DNA of 64,000 nucleotides from Nocardioidaceae bacterium (GTDB taxonomy: Bacteria > Actinomycetota > Actinomycetes > Propionibacteriales > Nocardioidaceae). The position numbers were made by a program, and so were the translations under genes. Positions 40,061 to 47,051 of this stretch are shown one piece after another. The notes beneath the pieces were generated by a model, which saw nothing but the letters and a program-made list of their open reading frames with translations, ran no database searches and was not told the DNA's origin. The number at the start of each line of letters is the position of its first letter. The first letter of the stretch is position 1. The stretch is from assembly GCA_017744365.1 (NCBI GenBank), contig JAGIBL010000004.1, positions 247,273 through 311,272 of the forward strand, written 5' to 3'.

Positions 40061-40992
40061 CCGGGCGGTCCGGTGGACTGGGCGAGGGAGCCGCACTGGC
40101 GCTGGCGGTCGCGTCGGCGGTCGGGTCGAGCAGCAGCGGCCCGCTGGCCAAGGCGCTGCTCGAGGGCGGCTGGAGCCCGCTCGGCGTCGCGCTCGCCCGG
40201 TGCGGGCTGGCCACGCTGACGCTGGTGCTGCCCGCGGTGCTGGTGCTCCGCGGTCGTCGTACGGCCGTGCGCCGGGCCAGCCCGGCCATCGCGGTGCTCG
40301 GCGTCTTCGGGATCGCCGGCTGCGTGATCTGCTACTTCAACGCGGTCGCCCGGATGCCGGTCGGTGTGGCGCTGATGATCCAGTACGCCGCGCCGCTGCT
40401 GGTGCTCGCCTGGACCACCTGGCGGCACCGGAACCTGCCGTCGCCGGTCACGCTCGTGGGCGCCGCGGTGTCGATGACCGGGCTGGTGCTCGTGGTCGGA
40501 CTCGTCGGCGACGCCCGGCCCAGTGTCGCGGGGGTGCTCTGGGCCTGCGGGGGAGCAGCCAGCCTGGCGACGTACTTCACCGCCTCGGACGCGCTCTCCT
40601 CGCTGCCGCCCGCGGGCCTGGCCTGCCTGAGCCTGGCGGTGTCGACGGCGACCGCGCTGGTCCTGGTCGTGGCCGGGCTGATGCCGCTCGCGTGGAGCAC
40701 GGCGAGCGTGGAGGTCTCCGGACACGCGGCCTCGTGGCTGCTCCCGCTGGTGCTGCTGGTGCTGGTCTCGACGGTGTTCGCGTACACCACGAGCATGGCC
40801 TCGGTCGGCGTGCTCGGCGCCCGGCTGGCCTCGTTCGTCTCGCTCTCGGAGCTGGTCGCCGCGGTACTGCTGGCCTGGGCCGTGCTCGGCGAGGTGCCAC
40901 GGCCGGTGCAGCTGGTCGGCGGTGCGCTGATCGGGATCGGCGTGGTGCTGATCCGCAACGAGTCGGTCCGCGCGGTCGCCGTACCTAACTAA
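40057..40992 (+). CDS. EamA/DMT-family transporter
   Basis: A 311-residue membrane protein with ten predicted helices and two EamA repeats (about 12-145 and 157-300). The end-of-repeat pattern LGEVPRPVQLVGGALIGIGVVLI is typical. Such proteins export amino acids and related metabolites. As last gene of the operon it could remove excess product or substrate. GTG start overlaps the NmrA-like stop. Operator site 4 overlaps its stop codon. Confidence 0.9.
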   Translation: MTGRSGGLGEGAALALAVASAVGSSSSGPLAKALLEGGWSPLGVALARCGLATLTLVLPAVLVLRGRRTAVRRASPAIAVLGVFGIAGCVICYFNAVARMPVGVALMIQYAAPLLVLAWTTWRHRNLPSPVTLVGAAVSMTGLVLVVGLVGDARPSVAGVLWACGGAASLATYFTASDALSSLPPAGLACLSLAVSTATALVLVVAGLMPLAWSTASVEVSGHAASWLLPLVLLVLVSTVFAYTTSMASVGVLGARLASFVSLSELVAAVLLAWAVLGEVPRPVQLVGGALIGIGVVLIRNESVRAVAVPN

Positions 40993-41003
40993 GCGCTTGC
41001 TTA
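40988..41003 (-). promoter_or_regulatory. TetR-type operator, site 4
   Basis: ACTAAGCGCTTGCTTA on the plus strand, core AAGCGCTT at 40991-40998, overlapping the EamA gene stop (TAA 40990-40992) and about 130 bases before pntA. A TATAGC sequence at 41002-41007 adjoins it. It may place pntAB in the same regulon as the catabolic operon. Confidence 0.6.
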
Positions 41004-41063
41004 TAGCATCCGTCGGCGCCGCCCGCCATGTGAGTCAGACCATAGGGACGGACCGGACTCTTC

Positions 41064-41069
41064 GATAAT
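41064..41069 (+). promoter_or_regulatory. Possible -10 element of pntAB
   Basis: GATAAT differs from TATAAT at one base and sits 62 bases before the pntA start in a locally AT-richer stretch. No convincing -35 box is seen at 16-18 bases. Confidence 0.3.
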
Positions 41070-41131
41070 GTCACCGCCGCTGGACGTTCACGCTGTCGTC
41101 CCGGCCCCCCTGCACCGACCAAGGAGCCAGC

Positions 41132-42658
41132 ATGCTGATCGGAGTCCTGAAGGAGGCGCGTCCGGGGGAGACCCGGGTGGCCGCGACGCCGGAGACGGTA
41201 GGCAAGCTGAGGGGCCTGGGCTACGACGTGGTCGTCGAGCCGGGCGCCGGGCTGGCCTCGGAGTTCTTCGACGACGCGTACGTCGAGGCAGGCGCCACCA
41301 TCGGCTCGGTGGCGGAGGCCGACGTCGTCTTCGGCGTGAACGCGCCGTCGAGCGCGCAGCTGGACGGGCTCAAGAAGGGCGCGACGGTGGTCAGCATCAT
41401 GTCGCCGGCGCTCAACCCCGAGCTGGTCGAGGACCTGGCCCGCCGTCCGATCACGGCACTGGCCATGGACGCGGTGCCGCGGATCTCCCGGGCCCAGTCG
41501 CTGGACGTCCTGTCGAGCATGGCGAACATCGCCGGCTACCGGGCCGTCGTCGAGGCCGCGCACACCTTCGGCCGGTTCTTCACCGGTCAGGTGACCGCGG
41601 CCGGCAAGGTGGCCCCGGCCAAGGTGCTCGTCGTCGGCGCCGGTGTTGCCGGCCTGGCCGCCATCGGCGCGGCCGGCTCGCTGGGCGCCATCGTGCGCGC
41701 GACCGACCCGCGGCCCGAGGTGGCCGACCAGGTGAAGTCGCTGGGCGGGGAGTACCTGTCGATCGAGTCGCCCGAGGTCGAGGTCTCCGCGACCGGCTAC
41801 GCCAAGGAGATGGGCGAGGACTACAAGGCCCGCGAGGCCGAGCTGTACGCCGAGCAGGCCAAGGACGTCGACATCATCATCACCACCGCGCTGATCCCGG
41901 GCCGGCCGGCGCCACGGATCATCACCGGCGAGATGGTCGCCTCGATGAAGCCGGGCTCGGTGGTCGTGGACATGGCCGCGGCCAACGGCGGCAACGTCGA
42001 GGGCACCGTCAAGGACGAGGCGATCGTCACCGGCAACGGCGTGACGATCATCGGCTACACCGACCTGGCCGGCCGCCTGGCCGCACAGGCGAGCCAGCTG
42101 TACGGCACCAACCTGGTCAACCTGATGAAGCTCATGACCCCGGAGAAGGACGGGCAGCTGGTCGTCGACTTCGACGACGTGGTGGTCCGGTCGATGGCGG
42201 TGGTCAAGGACGGCGAGCTGACCTGGCCGCCGCCGGCGGTGCAGGTCTCGGCCGCTCCGGCGGCCGCCCCGGCCGCGGCGCCGGTCGTCGAGAAGCCGGC
42301 GAAGGAGCCCATGTCCGCAGGCCGCCGGCTCGGGCTCGTGCTCGGTGCCGCCGCGGTGTTCTTCGGGCTGGCCGCGCTCTCCCCGGACGCGCTGCTGCCG
42401 CACCTGACGGTCTTCGCGCTGGCGATCGTGATCGGCTACTACGTGATCGGGCACGTGCACCACGCGCTGCACACGCCGCTGATGAGCGTGACCAACGCGA
42501 TCTCCGGGATCATCGTCGTCGGTGCGCTGCTGAACCTGGTCAACGACGACACCGCCGTCGTCGTGCTGGCCGTCGTGGCGACGCTGCTCGCCTCCATCAA
42601 CGTCTTCGGTGGCTTCGCGGTGACCCGCCGCATGCTGGCGATGTTCTCCAGGAGCTGA
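41132..42658 (+). CDS. pntA: NAD(P) transhydrogenase subunit alpha
   Basis: A 508-residue subunit close in length to E. coli PntA (510). Residues 1-~370 form the NAD(H)-binding domain I (VGVLKEARPGETRVAATPE near the start, VVGAGVAGLAAIGAAGSLGA near 168, TDPRPEVADQV). Residues ~390-508 hold four membrane helices ending in a short positive tail. It couples proton re-entry to hydride transfer from NADH to NADP+, supplying NADPH. AAGGAG precedes ATG. The next gene starts ten bases later. Confidence 0.96.
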   Translation: MLIGVLKEARPGETRVAATPETVGKLRGLGYDVVVEPGAGLASEFFDDAYVEAGATIGSVAEADVVFGVNAPSSAQLDGLKKGATVVSIMSPALNPELVEDLARRPITALAMDAVPRISRAQSLDVLSSMANIAGYRAVVEAAHTFGRFFTGQVTAAGKVAPAKVLVVGAGVAGLAAIGAAGSLGAIVRATDPRPEVADQVKSLGGEYLSIESPEVEVSATGYAKEMGEDYKAREAELYAEQAKDVDIIITTALIPGRPAPRIITGEMVASMKPGSVVVDMAAANGGNVEGTVKDEAIVTGNGVTIIGYTDLAGRLAAQASQLYGTNLVNLMKLMTPEKDGQLVVDFDDVVVRSMAVVKDGELTWPPPAVQVSAAPAAAPAAAPVVEKPAKEPMSAGRRLGLVLGAAAVFFGLAALSPDALLPHLTVFALAIVIGYYVIGHVHHALHTPLMSVTNAISGIIVVGALLNLVNDDTAVVVLAVVATLLASINVFGGFAVTRRMLAMFSRS

Positions 42659-42667
42659 GAGGCCACC

Positions 42668-44098
42668 ATGATCCCCCTCATCACCACCGCCACCGCCAGC
42701 CAGGCGGCGTACATCGTCGCCGCGCTGCTGTTCATCCTCGCCCTCGCGGGGCTCTCGAAGCACGAGACCGCGAAGGTCGGCAACTCCTTCGGCATCGCCG
42801 GCATGGCGGTCGCGCTCGCGGCCACCATCGCGCTGACCATCGACCTGGACATCAAGGGCTCCTCGTTCGCGCTGCTGGTCGCGGCGATGGTCGTCGGTGC
42901 GGCCATCGGCCTGCAGCGAGCGCGCGTCGTCGAGATGACCGGCATGCCCGAGCTGATCGCGCTGCTGCACTCGTTCGTGGGTCTGGCCGCGGTCCTGGTC
43001 GGCTGGAACGGCTACCTGCTCGTCGAGCACGAGCCCGACGGCGCCGAGGCGCTGCACCTGGACGCGCTCGGCACGCTGGGCATCCACCACGCCGAGGTCT
43101 TCATCGGCGTCTTCATCGGCGCGGTCACCTTCACCGGCTCGATCGTGGCCAACCTCAAGCTGTCGGCCAAGATCTCCTCGGCGCCGCTGATGCTGCCGGG
43201 CAAGAACCTCATCAACCTCGGCGCCCTGGCCGCGTTCGTCGGGCTGACGGTGTGGTTCTGCCTCGACCCGCAGCTCTGGCTGCTGATCGCGGTCACGATC
43301 ATCGCGCTCGCGCTCGGGTGGCACCTGGTCGCCTCCATCGGCGGCGGCGACATGCCGGTCGTGGTCTCGATGCTGAACAGCTACTCCGGCTGGGCCGCGG
43401 CGGCCTCGGGCTTCCTGCTCGAGAACAACCTGCTCATCATCACCGGCGCGCTGGTCGGCTCCTCGGGTGCGTACCTGTCCTACATCATGTGCAAGGCGAT
43501 GAACCGGTCCTTCATCTCGGTCATCGCCGGTGGCTTCGGCATCGAGGCCGGGCCGGGCGACGACAAGGACTACGGCGAGCACCGGGAGATGAACGCCGAG
43601 CAGGTCGCCGAGCTGCTCGGGGACGCCTCCAGCGTCATCATCACGCCGGGCTACGGGATGGCGGTGGCGCAGGCGCAGTACGGCGTCGCCGAGCTGACCC
43701 GCAAGCTGCGCGAGAAGGGCGTGAACGTCCGCTTCGGCATCCACCCGGTCGCCGGCCGGCTGCCCGGGCACATGAACGTGCTGCTGGCCGAGGCCAAGGT
43801 GCCCTACGACATCGTCCTGGAGATGGACGAGATCAACGACGACTTCGACGACACCGACGTCGTGCTCGTCATCGGCGCCAACGACACGGTCAACCCGGCT
43901 GCCGCCGAGGACCCGACCAGCCCGATCGCCGGCATGCCGGTGCTGACGGTCTGGGAGGCGAACAACGTGATCGTCTTCAAGCGGTCGATGGCCTCGGGGT
44001 ACGCCGGCGTGCAGAACCCGCTGTTCTTCCGGGACAACTCCGCGATGCTCTTCGGGGACGCGAAGGACCGGGTCGAGGACATCCTCCGGGCCCTCTGA
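42668..44098 (+). CDS. pntB: NAD(P) transhydrogenase subunit beta
   Basis: A 476-residue subunit. The first ~270 residues hold about nine membrane helices, and the C-terminal ~200 form the NADP(H)-binding domain III ([21 protein letters not shown], then [18 protein letters not shown] and [12 protein letters not shown]). Together with PntA it forms the proton-pumping transhydrogenase. It fits supplying NADPH to the reductases of the operon before it, if site 4 really controls it (inference). A hairpin overlaps its stop. Confidence 0.96.
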   Translation: MIPLITTATASQAAYIVAALLFILALAGLSKHETAKVGNSFGIAGMAVALAATIALTIDLDIKGSSFALLVAAMVVGAAIGLQRARVVEMTGMPELIALLHSFVGLAAVLVGWNGYLLVEHEPDGAEALHLDALGTLGIHHAEVFIGVFIGAVTFTGSIVANLKLSAKISSAPLMLPGKNLINLGALAAFVGLTVWFCLDPQLWLLIAVTIIALALGWHLVASIGGGDMPVVVSMLNSYSGWAAAASGFLLENNLLIITGALVGSSGAYLSYIMCKAMNRSFISVIAGGFGIEAGPGDDKDYGEHREMNAEQVAELLGDASSVIITPGYGMAVAQAQYGVAELTRKLREKGVNVRFGIHPVAGRLPGHMNVLLAEAKVPYDIVLEMDEINDDFDDTDVVLVIGANDTVNPAAAEDPTSPIAGMPVLTVWEANNVIVFKRSMASGYAGVQNPLFFRDNSAMLFGDAKDRVEDILRAL

Positions 44099-44112
44099 CG
44101 CAGTCGCGTCAG
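44095..44112. terminator. Hairpin shared by pntB and the Fic pseudogene
   Basis: Perfect 7-base arms CTGACGC / GCGTCAG with a 4-base loop; one arm holds the pntB stop and the other the stop of the convergent pseudogene. It could end transcription from both sides, although no U-tract is present. Confidence 0.4.
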
Positions 44113-44560
44113 GAGCGGACGAACGCGAGCAGGGCGGTGTCGTCGCCCGCGTCGGCCCGACGCAGGGCGGCGATGTAGCGGTTGCGCACTTCGCCGGCAG
44201 CCGCGAGGTCGCGGCTTCCCCAGGTGAACGCCGCGGCGCCGACCGAGCGCAGGACCAGGTCGGTCAGCAGCCGAGCATGGCGTCCGTTGCCGTTGGGGAA
44301 CGGGTGGATGGCGACGAGGCGGTGGTGGAACCGCACGGCGGCAGTGTCCGTCGTCATGCCGGAGCCCGGGTCGAACCAGTACTTGGCGTCCTCGACGAGA
44401 TCGCGGACCGCCACCGGTACCAGCGGGTGCTGGCGGCGAGGATGTTGTCGGCCTCGGCCTCGTTGAGGTCGTCCATCGTGGTCACCCAGGACTGCCTGAG
44501 TCCCTCACGCTGGTCGTCGGAGAGCACCGTGGCTCCTGCGGGCTGGTCCTCCCATTCCAT
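44109..44560 (-). pseudogene. Mobile mystery protein B (Fic), internally deleted
   Basis: Two pieces of one Fic-domain protein lie in different frames. The first (from ATG 44560) reads MEWEDQPAGATVLSDDQREG and on to LNEAEADNILAAS, the family N-terminus. The second (from about 44430) starts VPVAVRDLVEDAKYWFD and contains the Fic motif HPFPNGNGRHARLL, running to the stop at 44109. Intact family members have roughly 50-60 residues between these blocks, including the LHRRMFGDVWRWAG region; here they are missing and the join shifts frame. Hence inactive. It follows mobile mystery protein A by four bases. Confidence 0.82.
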
Positions 44561-44564
44561 CAAG

Positions 44565-45044
44565 TCAGACCGCGTCGTCGTCCGTACGCCACAGGCCGGA
44601 GTGAGTCCGGTAGAACTCGGTCAGCGCCTCGATCTTCTCGGCGAGGCTGCGGTCGTCGACGGCCTGGTCCTCCAGCGCCATCGTGTGCCCGACCTGCTCC
44701 ACTCGTCGCAGCGCGCGCCGCCGTGCCTGCTCGGTGACCATGTCGTCGAGCGGCCGGCGCGGGACGAGCGCGTAGACGAGATCGCACCCGAGGGCGTCGG
44801 CGGCGCGGATCAGGGTCTCGAGCCGGGCGGCGTCGTCACGCTCGGACTTCTCCAGACGGGTGACGCTGGGCTGGGAGACGCCCATCCGGTCGGCGAGGTC
44901 GGCCGCGGTCATGCCGAGCGCCTCGCGCACGGCGCGGACCCACCCCCCGTGCGGGCGGGCGCCACGGGCGGGCAGGTCTCGCCACGCCGTGAAGCGGTCC
45001 TCGAGGGTCGCTCGCGCGCGGACGCGTGTTCGGACGTCGGCCAT
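44565..45044 (-). CDS. Mobile mystery protein A (XRE regulator)
   Basis: A 159-residue protein matching the family called mobile mystery protein A, an HTH regulator normally paired with the Fic protein B. The Xre-type helix-turn-helix is at about 38-65 (LGMTAADLADRMGVSQPSVTRLEKSE). The C-terminal part (ALVPRRPLDDMVTEQARRRALRRVE) is family specific. GGAGGCTCGG precedes ATG 45044. It probably represses its own promoter through the repeats at 45060-45109. With B broken, A may persist as a leftover antitoxin. Confidence 0.87.
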   Translation of the reverse strand: MADVRTRVRARATLEDRFTAWRDLPARGARPHGGWVRAVREALGMTAADLADRMGVSQPSVTRLEKSERDDAARLETLIRAADALGCDLVYALVPRRPLDDMVTEQARRRALRRVEQVGHTMALEDQAVDDRSLAEKIEALTEFYRTHSGLWRTDDDAV

Positions 45045-45059
45045 TCCGAGCCTCCATGA

Positions 45060-45109
45060 TACGTCTGAGCGTATGAAGACGAGCTATCTTCATACGTCAG
45101 AGTACATGA
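45060..45109. promoter_or_regulatory. Direct and inverted repeats, operator of the XRE gene
   Basis: Direct repeats TACGTCTGAGCGTATGA (45060-45076) and TACGTCAGAGTACATGA (45093-45109), plus inverted arms GTATGAAGA / TCTTCATAC (45071-45079 and 45087-45095). The AT-rich block lies just before the mobile mystery A start and should hold its promoter and autoregulatory site. Confidence 0.6.
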
Positions 45110-45116
45110 GTCACGC

Positions 45117-45593
45117 TCAGCCGGTCCCCCAGGAGTACACGACCTTCTCGATGTTCATGTAGGTGAACACCTCGGTCGAGCGGACCCCGGGGGCCTTCCT
45201 GATGACGTCGTTGACGATGTCGAAGAGCTGCTGGGAGTCCTGGCAGATCACCTCGGTGATGAGGTCGAAGCGGCCGGCGGTCAGCACCACGTAGACCAGC
45301 TCGTCGACCTTCACCAGCGCCTCGGAGACGGCGCGCACGTCGCCGTCGACCTCGATGCCGACCATGGCCTGGACGTTGTAGCCCATCTTCAGGGGCTCCG
45401 AGACGGCGACCACCTCGATGACGCCGCCGTCGATGAGGCGGTGCACCCGCTGCCGGACCGCGGCGCGGGAGAGCCCGACCTCGGGCCCGAGCTTCGAGTA
45501 CGCCATCCGCCCGTCGATCTGCAGTGCCCGGATGATCGCCCGGTCGGTGTCGTCGATCGGAACGGGAGTCGTCGACTCCTCCTTAGCGGCCAC
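45117..45593 (-). CDS. Lrp/AsnC-family regulator
   Basis: A 158-residue regulator. The AsnC helix-turn-helix is at about 12-60 (DDTDRAIIRALQIDGRMAYSKLG, then VGLSRAAVRQRVHRL). The RAM/ACT ligand-binding domain covers ~75-150 (NVQAMVGIEVDGDVR, TAGRFDLITEVIC). Such proteins sense amino acids or amines. It is divergent from the PLP decarboxylase operon and is the natural candidate to control it. GTG 45593 is used because AAGGACGGCTC precedes it; the open frame to 45719 has no ribosome site and an Arg/Cys-rich translation. Confidence 0.88.
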   Translation of the reverse strand: MAAKEESTTPVPIDDTDRAIIRALQIDGRMAYSKLGPEVGLSRAAVRQRVHRLIDGGVIEVVAVSEPLKMGYNVQAMVGIEVDGDVRAVSEALVKVDELVYVVLTAGRFDLITEVICQDSQQLFDIVNDVIRKAPGVRSTEVFTYMNIEKVVYSWGTG

Positions 45594-45756
45594 GAGCCGT
45601 CCTTCCTCGATCCATCTGGTCTGTCGCGCACAGTATCGACGATCTTTTCGCTCGCTGGCGAGGGTCCGACACGCGGTCAGCACGCTCCGAACGACCAATT
45701 CGCTTCCGATTTCGATCAAGGACTATCCAAAACGCTTGTCCAGTGTTAGTTTCACC

Positions 45757-45776
45757 GTCATCAAGATCGTGATGAC
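45757..45776. promoter_or_regulatory. Inverted repeat before the decarboxylase operon
   Basis: Perfect 7-base arms GTCATCA / TGATGAC with a 6-base spacer, ending 24 bases before the decarboxylase start, in the AT-rich gap to the divergent Lrp/AsnC gene. A likely binding site for that regulator. Confidence 0.5.
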
Positions 45777-45800
45777 GAACGAAAAGGTGGCCAAGGCCTC

Positions 45801-47051
45801 ATGGACAGGTTCCCCAGCGGTGTCACCCGCTACGACTTACTCGACGAGCTGAGCCGACTCGAGCGGGCCTCGCGGTTCGACGAGACCGAGCGCAACTTCT
45901 TCGACGAGGGGCCGCACCTGATCTCCTCGCCCGAGCTGCCCTGGGGCGACGAGGTCCGGCACCTGTCCGTGGCGGCGTACGAGCGCTTCATCCACGGCGA
46001 GACCTGGATCACCGGCGGCGGCGCCCGCGAGATGGAGAACGACCTCGTCGCCTGGATGGGCGGCCTGCTCGGCTCCGCCGACCCGGCCGGGTTCGTGGCC
46101 TCCGGCGGCTCGGAGTCCAACATGTGCGCGATCCTGACCGCCAAGCAGCTGGCCGGCCGCAAGGGCGGCAGCCTGGTCTTCCCGGACAACGGCCACTACT
46201 CGCTGCACAAGCTGTGCCGGATGTTCGACCTCGACCCGATCGCGGTGCCGGCTCCCGACGGCCACCTGGACCGGGTCGACCCGGCCGCCATCGAGGCCGC
46301 GATCCGCCCCGACACCATCGCGATCGTCGCCACCGCCGGCACCTGGGCCTACGGCAGCGTGGACCCGATCGCCGAGATCGGCGCGATCGCCCAGCGCCAC
46401 GACCTCTACCTGCACGTCGACGGCGCCTTCGGCGGCTACATCCTGCCGTTCCTCGAGCTGGGCGGGTACCACGCCGAGATCCCGCTCTGGGACTTCCGGG
46501 TGCCCGGTGTCTGCTCGATCAGCGCCGACCTGCACAAGAACGGGATGGCGCCGCCGCCGGCGAGCACGCTGTTCTTCCGCGACTCCCACCTGCTCGGCCT
46601 GGCCAAGGAGATCTGCCCGCCCAACGGCACCATCTCCGGCACCCGCGGCACCGGCCCCATCGCCGGCGCCTGGACCATGTACCGGCTGCTCGGCACCCGC
46701 GGCTACATCGAGGTGGCCCGCAAGTCGATGTCGATGCGCGACGAGCTGGCCCGCGGCGCCGCGGCGATCCCGGGCCTGCGCGTGCACCCCGGCTCGCTCA
46801 TCAACATGACCCTGATCCACTCCGACGAGCTCGACCTGCGTCCGGTCGTCGACCACCTGCGCGCCCGCGGCTGGATGTTCGCGGTCCGCACCGTGCCCGG
46901 CCCGGCCAGCATCGTGCTGGCCCCGATGCCGCACAACGAGGGCCAGGCGCCGCGCTTCCTCGACGACCTCGCCGACGCGGTCGCCGCTGCCCCCGCGCTC
47001 ACCGGTGCGGAGGCCGTCGGTGCGGAGAAGGTGTCCAGCTATGGGTTCTGA
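45801..47051 (+). CDS. Group II PLP-dependent decarboxylase
   Basis: A 416-residue fold-type I PLP enzyme of the amino-acid decarboxylase/sphingosine-phosphate lyase group. The PLP lysine is K246 in SADLHKNGMA. The cofactor aspartate is in LHVDGAFGG near 212-220 and the stacking histidine in DNGHYSLHK. SGGSESNMCAI is the phosphate-loop block. It decarboxylates or cleaves an amino acid or amino alcohol; exact substrate unknown. First in an operon with hydantoinase-like subunits and an aminotransferase. Its end overlaps hyuA by 11 bases. Confidence 0.88.
   Translation: MDRFPSGVTRYDLLDELSRLERASRFDETERNFFDEGPHLISSPELPWGDEVRHLSVAAYERFIHGETWITGGGAREMENDLVAWMGGLLGSADPAGFVASGGSESNMCAILTAKQLAGRKGGSLVFPDNGHYSLHKLCRMFDLDPIAVPAPDGHLDRVDPAAIEAAIRPDTIAIVATAGTWAYGSVDPIAEIGAIAQRHDLYLHVDGAFGGYILPFLELGGYHAEIPLWDFRVPGVCSISADLHKNGMAPPPASTLFFRDSHLLGLAKEICPPNGTISGTRGTGPIAGAWTMYRLLGTRGYIEVARKSMSMRDELARGAAAIPGLRVHPGSLINMTLIHSDELDLRPVVDHLRARGWMFAVRTVPGPASIVLAPMPHNEGQAPRFLDDLADAVAAAPALTGAEAVGAEKVSSYGF

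Noticed and set aside
44095..45116. An integrated mobile element around the mobile mystery pair
   Set aside because: No integrase, relaxase, transposase, tRNA or terminal repeats are visible on either side. The family name alone does not show mobility.
45729..45742. A fifth TetR-type operator (AAAACGCTTGTCCA) before the decarboxylase operon
   Set aside because: It lacks the AAGCGCTT core (AACGCTTG instead) and the AAGC flank. It is closer to chance than to the four-site motif.
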